Source: Moringa oleifera
Taxonomy: Eukaryota; Streptophyta; Magnoliopsida; Brassicales; Moringaceae
Length of the DNA: 64,000 nt
Assembly: GCA_021397835.1 (NCBI GenBank)
Contig: JAJFZO010000853.1
Coordinates: forward strand, 68,501-132,500
Reading direction: 5' to 3'
In this document: in pieces, positions 25,545 to 36,853 of the stretch
Numbering within the stretch: position 1 is the stretch's first letter
Layout: every line of letters starts with the position of its first letter
Program-made: the position numbers and the translations under genes
Notes under the pieces: model-generated
Databases searched by the model: none
Told to the model about the DNA's origin: nothing
Seen by the model: only the letters and a program-made list of their open reading frames with translations

Positions 25545-26490
25545 GTCGGCAGTTAGCAATGAGAGAGCCATATGGCCAGCCTGGGCAAGGCGTGACACAC
25601 CTGCTGCCAAGGGCTCATCGGTGGGAAAAACGTGGGCAACAAAATGAGAAAAATCGTGGAATAATGAGCTGGGATGTGGCTACACAAGCTCGACGGTGTG
25701 AGCGGCGCAGCTAATGATGATGCATGCTACACGAGGGCCAAATCGCTAGGGTGATTTTTAGTATGCGGAGTGCTTCATCCCAGGCCCTCGAGGAGACGGA
25801 TGCGGGGCTGCATCCCGACGCCCAGGCTTGCCTCGACGGACTCGTTGCGCACCGCGATCGATGACACGATCGTCGACCGTGAGCAATGAATGAGCCACAC
25901 GGCCAGCCTGGGCAAGGCATGACACCCCTGCTGCCAAGGCCTCATCGGTGGGAAAAACATGGGCAACGAAATGAGAAAAATCGTCGGATAATGAGCTGGG
26001 ATGTGCCTAGACAAACTCGATGGTGTGGGCGACGAAGCTAATGATGATACATGCCACGCGAGGGCCAAATCGCTGGGGGGATTTTGAGCATGTCGAGTGC
26101 TTCGTCGCAGGCCTTCGGGGCGACGGATGCGAGGCTGGATCCCGACGCCCAAGCTTGCCTTGGCGGACTCGTTGCGCAGCGCGATCGACGACACAATCAT
26201 CGGGCGTTACCAATGACGGAGCCACACGGCCAGCCTGGGCAAGGTGTGACACCCCTGCTGCCAAGGGCTCATCGGTGGGAAAAACGTGGACAACGAAATA
26301 AGAAAAATCGTGGGATAATGAGCTGGGATGTGGCTAGACAAACTCGACGGGGTTAGTGGCGAAGCTAACGATGATGCATGCTACGCGACGGCCAAATCGT
26401 TGGGGGGATTTTGAGCATGCAGAGAGCTTCGTCGCATGCCTTCCAGGAGACGAATGCGGGGCTAGATCCCGATGCCCAGGCTTGCCTTGG
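25545..26490 (+). repeat. 12,771-bp-offset duplication, left copy
   Basis: Matches 38316-39261. Anchors 25719/38490, 26046/38817 and 26373/39144 are all exactly 12,771 bp apart (39 monomers plus 18 bp). Shared variants include GACGGTGTGAGCGGCG, TCATCCCAGGCCCTCGAGG, AAAATCGTCGGATAATG, GCATGCCACGCG or its variant, GTGGACAACGAAATAAG and CGACGGGGTTAGTGG or its variant. The two copies bracket the HOR core, which may have expanded between them. Confidence 0.85.
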
Positions 26491-26939
26491 CGGACTCGTT
26501 GTGCAGCGCGATCGACGACACGATCGTCAGCAATTAGCATTGAGGGAGCTATATGGCCAGCCTGGGCAAGGCGTGACACACCTGCTGCCAAGGGCTCATC
26601 GGTGGGAAAAACGCGGGCAACAAAATGAGAAAAATCGTGGGATAATGAGCTGGGATGTGGCTACACAAGCTCGACGGTGTGGGCGGCGCAGCTAATGATG
26701 ATGCATGCTACGCGAGGGGCCAAATCGCTGGGGTGATTTTGAGTATGCGGAGTGCTTCGTCGCAGGCCCTCGATGTGGCGGATGCAGGGCTGCATCCCGA
26801 CGCCCAAGCTTGCCTAGGCGGACTCGTTGCGCACCACGATCGACGACACAATCGTCGACCGTTAGCAATGAGTGAGCCACACGGCCAGCCTGGGCAAGGC
26901 GTGACACCCCTGCTGCCAAGGGCTCATCGGTGGGAAAAA

Positions 26940-28100
26940 CATGGGCAACGAAATGAGAAAAATCGTGGGATAATGATCTGGGATGTGCCTAGACAAACTC
27001 GACGGTGTTGGTGGCGAAGCTTATGATGATGCATGCTACGCGAGGGCCAAATCACTGAGCTGATTTTTAGTACGCGAAGTGCTTCGTCGCAGGCCCTCGA
27101 TGCGATGGATGCGGGGCTGCATCCCGACGCCCAGGCTTGCCTCGACGGACTCGTTGCGCACCGCTATCGATGACACGATCGTCGGCCGTTAGCAATGACT
27201 GAGCCACACGGCCATCCTGGGCAAGTTGTGACACCCCTACTGGCAAGGCCTCATCGGTGGGAAAAACGTGGGAACCGAGATGAGAAAAATCGTGGGATAA
27301 TGAGCTGGGATGTTCCTAGACAAACTCGACGGTGTGGGCGACGAAGCTAATGATGACGCATGCTAAGCGAGGGCCAAATCGCTGGGGGGATTTTGAGCAT
27401 GCGGAGTGCTTCGTCGCAGGCCCTCAAGGCGACGGATGCGAGGATGGATCACGTCACCCAAGCTTGTCTTGGCGGACTCGTTGCGCAGCGCGATCGATGA
27501 CATGATCGTCGGGCGTTACCAATGAGGGAGCCACACGGCCAGCCTGGGCAAGGCTTGACACCCCTGCTACGAAGGCCTCATCGGTAGGAGAAACGTGGGC
27601 AACGAAATGAGAAAAATCATGGGATAATGAGCTGGGATGTGGATAGACAAACTCGATGGTGTTGGTGGCGAAGCTAACGATGATGCATGCTACGCGAGGG
27701 CCAAATCGCTGGGGGGATTTTGAGCTTGCGGAGTGCTTCGTCATATGCCTTCCAGGCGACAGATGCGGGGCTAGATCCCAACGCCTAGGCTTGACTTGGC
27801 GGACTCGTTGCGCAGCATGATCGGCGACACAATCGTCAGCAGTTAGCAATGAGCGAGCCATATGGCCAGACTGGCCAAGGCGTGACGTACCTGCTGCCAA
27901 TGGCTTATCGATGGGAAAAACGTGGGCAACGAAATGAGAAAAATCGTGGGATAATGAGTTGGGATGTGGCTACACAAGCTCGACGGTGTGGGCGGCGCAG
28001 CTAATGATGATGCATGCTACGCGAGGGGCCAAATCGCTGTGGTGATTTTGAGTATGCGGAGTGCTTCGTCGCAGGCCCTCGATGTGGCGGATGCAGGGCT
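26940..28100 (+). repeat. 6,540-bp-offset duplication, right copy
   Basis: Partner of 20400-21560. It keeps the same order of four monomers with the same private variants, apart from scattered substitutions such as CACTGAGCTGATT for CACTGAGGTGATT. It leads straight into the A-B-A run that opens the HOR core. Confidence 0.85.
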
Positions 28101-29969
28101 GCATCCCGACGCCCAAGCTTGCCTGGGCGGACTCGTTGCGCACCACGATCGACGACACAATCGTCGGCCGTTAGCAATGAGTGAGCCACACGGCCAGCCT
28201 GGGCAAGGCGTGACACCCCTGCTGCCAAGGGCTCATCGGTGGGACAAACGTGGGCGACGAAATGAGAAAAATCGTGGGATAATGAGCTGGGATGTGGATA
28301 GACAAACTTGACGGTGTTGGTGGCGAAGCTAACGATGATGCATGCTACACGACGGCCATATCGCTGGGGGGTTTTGAGCATGCCGAGTGCTTCGTCGCAT
28401 GCCTTCCAAGTGACGGATGCGGGGCTAGATCCCGACGCCCAGGCTTGCCTTGGCGGACTCGTTGTGCAGCGCGATCGACGACACGATCGTCAGCAATTAG
28501 CATTGAGGGAGCTATATGGCCAGCCTGGGCAAGGCGTGACACACCTGCTGCCAAGGGCTCATCGGTGGGAAAAACGTGGGCAACGAAATGAGAAAAATCG
28601 TGGGATAATGAGCTGGGATGTGGCTACACAAGCTCGACGGTGTGGGCGGCGCAGCTAATGATGATGCATGCTACGCGATGGGCCAAATCGCTGGGGTGAT
28701 TTTGAGTATGCGGAGTGCTTCGTCGCAGGCCCTCGATTGTGTGGCGGATGCGGGCTGCATCCCGACGCCGAGCTTGCAGGCGCGACTCGTTTGCGCACCC
28801 CGATCGACGACACAATCGGCGACCGTTACAATGAGTGAGCCACACGCCAGCCTGGGCAAGGCGTGACACCCCTGCTGCCAAGGGCTCATCGGTGGGAAAA
28901 ACATGGGCAACGAAATGAGAAAAATCGTGGGATAATGAGCTGGGATGTGGATAGACAAACTCGACAGTGTTGGTGGCGAAGCTAACGATGATGGATGCTA
29001 CGTGAGGGCCAAATCGCTGGGGTGATTTTGAGTATGCGGAGTGCTTCGTCGCAGGCCCTCGATGCGGCGGATGCGAGGCTGCATCCCGACGCCCAAGCTT
29101 GCCTGGGCGGACTCGTTGCGCTCCACGATCGACGACACAATCGTCGGCCGTTAGCAATGAGTGAGCCACACGGCCAGCCTGGGCAAGGCGTGACACCCCT
29201 GCTGCCAAGGGCTCATCGGTGGGACAAACGTGGGCAACGAAATGAGAAAAATCGTGGGATAATGAGCTGGATTGGATAGACAAAACTTGACGGTGTTGGT
29301 TGCGAAGCTAACGATGATGAATGCTACACGCGGCCATATCTCTGGGGGGTTTTGAGCATGCCGAGTGCTTCGTCGCATGCCTTCCAAGTGACGGATGCGG
29401 GGCTAGATCCCGACGCCCAGGCTTGCCTTGGCGGACTCGTTGCGCAGCGCGATCGACGACACGATCGTCAGCAGTTAGCATTGAGGGAGCTATCTGGCCA
29501 GCCTGGGCAAGGCGTGACACACCTGCTGCCAAGGGCTCATCAGTGGGAAAAACGCGAGCAACAAAATGAGAAAAATCGTGGGATAATGAGCTGGGATGTG
29601 CTAACAGCTCGACGGGTGGGCGGCGGCAGCTAATGATGATGCATGCGACAGCGAGGGGCCAAATCGACTGGGGTGATTTTGAGTATGCGACAGTGCTTCG
29701 TCGCAGGCCCTCGATGTGGCGGATGCAGGGCTGCATTCCCGACGCCCAGGCTTGCCTCGGCGGACTCGTTGCGCACCACGATCGACGACACAATCGTCGG
29801 CCGTTAGCAAAGAGTGAGCCACACGGCCAGCCTGGGCAAGGCGTGACACCCCTGCTGCCAAGGGCTCATCGGTGGGAAAAACATGGGCAACGAAATGAGA
29901 AAAATCGTGGGATAATGAGCTGGGATGTGGATAGACAAACTCGACGGTGTTGGTGGCGAAACTAACGAT
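28009..29969 (+). repeat. HOR entry run A-B-A-A''-B-A
   Basis: Anchors at 28009, 28337, 28663, 28990, 29316 and 29638. A'' is an A-like monomer with GATGGATGCT at the anchor and the rare GCGCTCCACGATCG near 29119. The run A-A''-B-A followed by C recurs at 34237-35543 (offset about 5,575 bp). Two monomers here (28663 and 29638) contain dense small indels, covered separately. Confidence 0.85.
28726..28860 (+). repeat. Indel-dense stretch in an A monomer
   Basis: Within about 130 bp the monomer reads TCGATTGTGTGGCGG, GATGCGGGCTGC, GACGCCGAGCTTGCAGGCG, CTCGTTTGCGCACC and GTTACAATGAG. That is at least six single- or few-base insertions and deletions against all other A monomers. Elsewhere copies of this type differ mostly by substitutions. 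Confidence 0.85.
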
Positions 29970-31210
29970 GATGCATGCTACGCGAGGGCCAAATCGCTGG
30001 GGGGATTTTGAGCTTGCGGAGTGCTTCGTCGCATGCCTTCCAGGCGACAGATGCGGGGCTAGATCTCGACGCCCAGGCTTGCCTTGGCGGACTCGTTGCG
30101 CAACGCGATCGACGACACGATTGTCAGTAGTTAGCATTGAGCGAGCTATATGGCCAGCCTGGGCAAGGCGTGACACACCTGCTGCCAAGGGCTCATCGGT
30201 GGGAAAAACGTGGGCAACGAAATGAGAAAAATCGTGGGATAATGAGCTTGGATGTGGCTAGACAAGCTCGACGGTGTGGGCGGCGCAGCTAATGATGATG
30301 CATGCTACGCGAGGGGCCAAATCGCTGGGGTGATTTTGAGTATGCGGAGTGCTTCGTCGCAGGCCCTCGATGTGGCGGATGCAGGGCTGCATCCCGACGC
30401 CCAAGCTTGCCTAGGCGGACTCGTTGCGCACCACGATCGACGACACAATCGTCGGCCGCTAGCAATGAGTGAGCCACACGGCCAGCCTGGGCAAGGCGTG
30501 ACACCCCTGCTGCCAAGGGCTCATCGGTGGGACAAACGTGGGCAACGAAATGAGAAAAATCGTGGGATAATGAGCTGGGATGTGGATAGACAAACTTGAC
30601 GGTGTTGGTGGCGAAGCTAACGATGATGCATGCTACACGACGGCCATATCGCTGGGGGGTTTTGAGCATGCCGAGTGCTTCGTCGCATGCCTTCCAAGTG
30701 ACGGATGCGGGGCTAGATCCCGACGCCCAGGCTTGCCTTGGCGGACTCGTTGCGCAGCGCGATCGACGACACAATCGTCAGCAATTAACATTGAGGGAGC
30801 TATATGGCCAGCCTGGGCAAGGCATGACACACCTGCTGCCAAGGGCTCATCGGTGGGAAAAACGCGGGCAACAAAATGAGAAAAATCGTGGGATAATGAG
30901 CTAGGATGTGGCTACACAAGCTCGACGGTGTGGGCGGCGCAGCTAATGATGATGCATGCTACGCGAGGGGCCAAATCGCTGGGGTGATTTTGAGTATGCG
31001 GAGTGCTTCGTCGCAGGCCCTCGATGCGGCGGATGCGGGGCTGCATCCCGACGCCCAGGCTTGCCTAGGCGGACTCGTTGCGCACCACGATCGACGACAC
31101 AATCGTCGGCCGTTAGCATGAATGTGAGCCACACGGCAGCCTGGGCAGGCGTGACCCCTGCTGCCAAGGGCTTATCGGTGGGAAAAACATGGGCAACGAA
31201 ATAAGAAAAA
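28950..31210 (+). repeat. 5,574-bp-offset duplication inside the HOR core, left copy
   Basis: Seven monomers (A''-B-A-C-A-B-A) match 34524-36785 at an offset of 5,573-5,580 bp, the drift being due to indel clusters in this copy. The period is 17 monomers. Diagnostic shared changes include GCGCTCCACGATCG, GGGACAAACGTGGGC (29222/34797 and 30530/36103), GGCCGCTAGCAATGAG (30464/36037) and a shared missing base in GTTAGCATGA (31113/36683). Confidence 0.85.
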
Positions 31211-31275
31211 TCGTGGGATAATGAGCTGGGATGTGGATAGACAAACTCGACAGTGTTGGTGGCGAAGCTAACGAT
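29970..31275 (+). repeat. C-A-B-A HOR copy 1 (1,306 bp)
   Basis: Monomer anchors 29970 (C), 30297 (A), 30625 (B), 30951 (A). C has GAGCTTGCGGAGTGC, GACAGATGCGGGG and CTAGATCTCGAC. A has GAGGGGCCAAATCGC, CTGCATCC and CACCACGATCGACGACACAA. B has GGGGGGTTTTGAGCATGCC, CTAGATCC and GTCAGCAATTAACATTGAG here. The copy is nearly identical to copy 5 (35544-36853), including GTCAGTAGTTAGC in C. Confidence 0.9.
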
Positions 31276-32588
31276 GATGCATGCTACGCGAGGGCCAAAT
31301 CACTGGGGGGATTTTGAGCTTGCGGAGTGCTTCGTCGCATGCCTTCCAGGCGACAGATGCGGGGCTAGATCTCGACGCCCAGGCTTGCCTTGGCGGACTC
31401 GTTGCGCAGCGCGATCGACGACACGATCGTCAGCAGTTAGCATTGAGCGAGCTATATGGCCAGCCTGGGCAAGGCGTGACACACCTGCTGCCAAGGGCTC
31501 ATCGGTGGGAAAAACGTGGGCAACGAAATGAGAAAAATCGTGGGATAATGATCTTGGATGTGGCTACACAAGCTCGACGGTGTGGGCGGCGCAGCTAATG
31601 ATGATGCATGTTACGCGAGTGGCCAAATCGCTGGGGTGATTTTGAGTATGCGGAGTGCTTCGTCACAGGCCCACGATGCGGTGGATGCGGGGCTGCATCC
31701 CGACGCCCAGGCTTGCCTAGGCAGACTAGTTGCGCACCACGATCGACGACACAATCATCGGCCGTTAGTAATGAGTGAGCCACACGGCCAGCCTGGGTAA
31801 GGCGTGACACCCCTGCTGCCAAGGCCTCATCGGTGGGAAAAACGTGGGCAACGAAATGAGAAAAATCGTGGGATAATGAGCTGGGATGTGGATAGACAAA
31901 CTTGACGGTGTTGGTGGCGAAGCTAACGATGATGCATGCTACACGATGGCCAAATCGCTGGGGGGTTTTGAACATGCCGAGTGCTTCGTCGCATGTCTTC
32001 CAAGTGACGGATGCGGGGCTAGATCCCGGCGCCCAGGCTTGCCTTGGCGGACTCGTTGCGCAGCGCGATCGACGACACGATCGTCAGCAGTTAGCATTGA
32101 GCGAGCTATATGGCCAGCCTGGGCAAGGCGTGACACACCTGCTGCCAAGGGCTCATCGGTGGGAAAAACGCGGGCAACAAAATGAGAAAAATCATGGGAT
32201 AATGAGCTGGGATGTGGCTACACAAGCTCGACGGTGTGGGCGGCGCAGCTAATGATGATGCATGCTACGCGAGGGGCCAAATCGCTGGGAGTGATTTTGA
32301 GTAATGCGGAGGGTTTCGTCGCAGGCCCTGATGTGGCGGATGCAGGGCTGCATCCCGGACGGCCCAAGCTTGCCTAGGCGGGACTCGTTGCGCACCACGA
32401 GCGACGACAACATCGTGGCCGTTAGCAATGAGTGAGCCACACGGCCAGCCCTGGGCAGGCGTGACACCCTTGCTGCCAAGGGGATCATCGGTGGGACCAA
32501 AACATGGCAACGAAATGAGAAAAATCGGAGGATAATGAGCGGGATAGTGGATAGACAAACTGACGGTGTTGGTGGCGAAGCTAACGAT
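31276..32588 (+). repeat. C-A-B-A HOR copy 2 (1,313 bp)
   Basis: Anchors 31276 (C), 31603 (A), 31931 (B), 32257 (A). The first A carries GATGCATGTTACGCGAG and the ACAGGCCCACGATGCGGTGG variant, also seen in the A monomers at 16566 and 19508, so it derives from another lineage than the A monomers of copies 1 and 3. The second A holds an indel cluster. Confidence 0.85.
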
Positions 32589-32720
32589 GATGCATGCTAC
32601 ATTGCGAGGCCAAATAGTGGGGGGAATTTTGAGCTTGCGGAGTAGTCGAGTGCTTCGTCGCATGCATTCCAGGCGACAGAGGCGGGGCCTAGATCTTGAC
32701 GCCCCAGGCTTGCCTAGGCG
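32285..32720 (+). repeat. Largest indel-dense stretch, across an A and a C monomer
   Basis: More than a dozen small indels lie in about 430 bp, for example GGGAGTGATTTTGAGTAATG, CATCCCGGACGGCCC, GGCGGGACTCG, GACGACAACATCGTGG, GGGGATCATCGG, GCATGCTACATTGCGAGG and GGAGTAGTCGAGTGC. The insertions are mostly one to six bases, often doubling a neighbouring base or short word. The C-A-B-A order is kept across it. Confidence 0.85.
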
Positions 32721-33909
32721 GACTCGTTGCGCACCGCGATCGACGACACGATCGTCAGCAGTTAGCATTGAGCGAGCTATATGGCCAGCCTGGGCAAGGC
32801 GTGACACACCTGCTGCCAAGGGCTCATCGGTGGGAAAAACGCGGGCAACAAAATGAGAGAAATCGTTGGATAATGAGCTGGGATGTGGCTACACAAGCTC
32901 GACGGTTTGGGCGGCGCAGCTAATGATGATGCATGCTACGCGAGGGGCCAAATCGCTGGGGGGATTTTGAGTATGCGGAGTGCTTCGTCGCAGGCCCTCA
33001 ATGCGGCGGATGCGGGGCTGCATCCCGACGCCCAGGCTTGCCTAGGCGGACTCGTTGCGCACCACGATCGACGACACAATCGTCGGCCGTTAGCAATGAG
33101 TGAGCCACACGGCCAGCCTGGGCAAGGCGTGACACCCCTGCTGCCAAGGGCTCATCGGTGGGAAAAACGTGGGCAACGAAATGAGAAAAATCGTGGGATA
33201 ATGAGCTGGGATGTGGATAGACAAACTTGACGGTGTTGGTGGCGAAGCTAACGATGATGCATGCTACACGACGGCCAAATCGCTGGGGGGTTTTGAACAT
33301 GCCGAGTGCTTCGTCGCATGTCTTCCAAGTGACGGATGCGGGGCTAGATCCCGGCGCCCAGGCTTGCCTTGGCGGACTCGTTGCGCAGCGCGATCGACGA
33401 CACGATCGTCAGCAGTTAGCATTGAGCGAGCTATATGGCCAGCCTGGGCAAGGCGTGACACACCTGCTGCCAAGGGCTCATCGGTGGGAAAAACGCGGGC
33501 AACAAAATGAGAAAAATCGTGGGATAATGAGCTGGGATGTGGCTACACAAGCTCGACGGTGTGGGCGGCGCAGCTAATGATGATGCATGCTACGCGAGGG
33601 GCCAAATCGCTGGGGTGATTTTGAGTATGCGGAGTGCTTCGTCGCAGGCCCTCGATGTGGCGGATGCAGGGCTGCATCCTGACGCCCAAGCTTGCCTAGG
33701 CGGACTCGTTGCGCACCACGATCGACGACACAATCGTCGGCCGTTAGCAATGAGTGAGCCACACGGCCAGCCTGGGCAAGGCGTGACACCCTTGCTGCCA
33801 AGGGCTCATCGGTGGGAAAAACATGGGCAACGAAATGAGAAAAATCGTGGGATAATGAGCTGGGATGTGGATAGACAAACTCGACGGTGTTGGTGGCGAA
33901 GCTAACGAT
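32589..33909 (+). repeat. C-A-B-A HOR copy 3 (1,321 bp)
   Basis: Anchors 32589 (C), 32928 (A), 33256 (B), 33582 (A). The extra length comes from small insertions in the C monomer. B has GAACATGCCGAG, CATGTCTTCC and GATCCCGGCGCCC, shared with the B monomer of copy 2 at 31931. Confidence 0.85.
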
Positions 33910-35543
33910 GATGCATGCTACGCGAGGGCCAAATCGCTGGGGGGATTTTGAGCTTGCGGAGTGCTTCGTCGCATGCCTTCCAGGCGACAGATGCGGGGCT
34001 AGATCTCGACGCCCAGGCTTGCCTTGGCAGACTCGTTGCGCAGCGCGATCGACGACACGATCGTCAGCAGTTAGCATTGAGCGAGCTATATGGCCAGCCT
34101 GGGCAAGGCGTGACACACCTGCTGCCAAGGGCTCATCGGTGGGAAAAATGCGGGCAACAAAATGAGAGAAATCGTGGGATAATGAGCTGGGATGTGGCTA
34201 CACAAGCTCGACGGTTTGGGCGGCGCAGCTAATGATGATGCATGCTACGCGAGGGGCCAAATCGCTGGGGTGATTTTGAGTATGCGGAGTGCTTCGTCGC
34301 AGGCCCTCGATGCGGCAGATGCGGGGCTGCATCCCAACGCCCAGGCCTGCCTTGGCGGACTCGTTGCGCACCACGATCGACGACACAATCGTCGGCCGTT
34401 AGCAATGAGTGAGCCACACGGCCAGCCTGGGCAAGGCGTGACACCCCTGCTGCCAAGGGCTCATCGGTGGGAAAAACGTGGGCAACGAAATGAGAAAAAT
34501 CGTGGGATAATGAGCTGGGATGTGGATAGACAAACTCGACAGTGTTGGTGGCGAAGCTAACGATGATGGATGCTACGCGAGGGCCAAATCGCTGGGGTGA
34601 TTTTGAGTATGCGGAGTGCTTCGTCGCAGGCCCTCGATGCGGCGGATGCGAGGCTGCATCCCGACGCCCAAGCTTGCCTGGGCGGACTCGTTGCGCTCCA
34701 CGATCGACGACACAATCGTCGGCCGTTAGCAATGAGTGAGCCACACGGCCAGCCTGGGCAAGGCGTGACACCCCTGCTGCCAAGGGCTCATCGGTGGGAC
34801 AAACGTGGGCAACGAAATGAGAAAAATCGTGGGATAATGAGCTGGGATGTGGATAGACAAACTTGACGGTGTTGGTGGCGAAGCTAACGATGATGCATGC
34901 TACACGACGGCCATATCGCTGGGGGGTTTTGAGCATGCCGAGTGCTTCGTCGCATGCCTTCCAAGTGACGGATGCGGGGCTAGATCCCGACGCCCCAGCT
35001 TGCCTTGGCGGACTCGTTGCGCAGCGCGATCGACGACACGATCGTCAGCAATTAGCATTGAGGGAGCTATATGGCCAGCCTGGGCAAGGTGTGACACACC
35101 TGCTGCCAAGGGCTCATCGGTGGGAAAAACGCGGGCAACCAAATGAGAAAAATCGTGGGATAATGAGCTGGGATGTGGCTACACAAGCTCGACGGTGTGG
35201 GCGGCGCAGCTAATGATGATGCATGCTACGCGAGGGGCCAAATCGCTGGGGTGATTTTGAGTATGCGGAGTGCTTCGTCGCAGGCCCTCGATGTGGCGGA
35301 TGCAGGGCTGCATCCCGACGCCCAGGCTTGCCTAGGCGGACTCGTTGCGCACCACGATCGACGACACAATCGTCGGCCGTTAGCAATGAGTGAGCCACAC
35401 GGCTAGCCTGGGCAAGGCGTGACACCCCTGCTGCCAAGGGCTTATCGGTGGGAAAAACATGGGCAACGAAATAGAAAAATCGTGGGATAATGAGCTGGAT
35501 GTGGATAGACAAACTCGACAGTGTTGGTGGCGAAGCTAACGAT
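33910..35543 (+). repeat. C-A-A''-B-A HOR variant, copy 4 (five monomers, 1,634 bp)
   Basis: Anchors 33910 (C), 34237 (A), 34565 (A''), 34892 (B), 35218 (A). The additional A'' monomer has GATGGATGCT and GCGCTCCACGATCG, the same private changes as the A'' at 28990. The copy therefore joins a C-A pair like that at 24409 to an A''-B-A run like that at 28990. Confidence 0.85.
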
Positions 35544-36785
35544 GATGCATGCTACGCGAGGGCCAAATCACTGGGGGATTTTGAGCTTGCGGAGTGCTTC
35601 GTCGCATGCCTTCCAGGCGACAGATGCGGGGCTAGATCTCGACGCCCAGGCTTGCCTTGGCGGACTCGTTGCGCAACGCGATCGACGACACGATTGTCAG
35701 TAGTTAGCATTGAGCGAGCTATATGGCCAGCCTGGGCAAGGCGTGACACACCTGCTGCCAAGGGCTCATCGGTGGGAAAAACGTGGGCAACGAAATGAGA
35801 AAAATCGTGGGATAATGAGCTTGGATGTGGCTAGACAAGCTCGACGGTGTGGGCGGCGCAGCTAATGATGATGCATGCTACGCGAGGGGCCAAATCGCTG
35901 GGGTGATTTTGAGTATGCGGAGTGCTTCGTCGCAGGCCCTCGATGTGGCGGATGCAGGGCTGCATCCCGACGCCCAAGCTTGCCTAGGCGGACTCGTTGC
36001 GCACCACGATCGACGACACAATCGTCGGCCGCTAGCAATGAGTGAGCCACACGGCCAGCCTGGGCAAGGCGTGACACCCCTGCTGCCAAGGGCTCATCGG
36101 TGGGACAAACGTGGGCAACGAAATGAGAAAAATCGTGGGATAATGAGCTGGGATGTGGATAGACAAACTTGACGGTGTTGGTGGCGAAGCTAACGATGAT
36201 GCATGCTACACGACGGCCATATCGCTGGGGGGTTTTGAGCATGCCGAGTGCTTCGTCGCATGCCTTCCAAGTGACGGATGCGGGGCTAGATCCCGACGCC
36301 CAGGCTTGCCTTGGCGGACTCGTTGCGCAGCGCGATCGACGACACAATCGTCAGCAATTAACATTGAGGGAGCTATATGGCCAGCCTGGGCAAGGCATGA
36401 CACACCTGCTGCCAAGGGCTCATCGGTGGGAAAAACGCGGGCAACAAAATGAGAAAAATCGTGGGATAATGAGCTAGGATGTGGCTACACAAGCTCGACG
36501 GTGTGGGCGGCGCAGCTAATGATGATGCATGCTACGCGAGGGGCCAAATCGCTGGGGTGATTTTGAGTATGCGGAGTGCTTCGTCGCAGGCCCTCGATGC
36601 GGCGGATGCAGGGCTGCATCCCGACGCCCAAGCTTGCCTAGGCGGACTCGTCGCACCACGATCGACGACACAATCGTCGCCCGTTAGCATGAGTGAGCCA
36701 CACGGCCAGCCTGGGCAAGGCGTGACACCCTTGGTGCTGCCAAGGGCTTTCATCGGTGGGAAAAACACATGGGCAACGAAATGAA
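34524..36785 (+). repeat. 5,574-bp-offset duplication inside the HOR core, right copy
   Basis: Partner of 28950-31210. Where the left copy has dense indels (29268-29345, 29595-29760), this copy reads like normal monomers. That bears on whether those indels are real. Confidence 0.85.
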
Positions 36786-36853
36786 AAATCGTGGGATAAT
36801 GAGCTGGGATGTGGATAGACAAACTCGACGGTGTTGGTGGCGAAGCTAACGAT
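35544..36853 (+). repeat. C-A-B-A HOR copy 5 (1,310 bp)
   Basis: Anchors 35544, 35870, 36198, 36524. Near-duplicate of copy 1 at offset 5,573-5,578 bp, down to GCAACGCGATCG and GATTGTCAGTAGTTAGC in C and AATTAACATTGAGGG in B. The last A contains small indels near 36650-36790. Confidence 0.9.
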
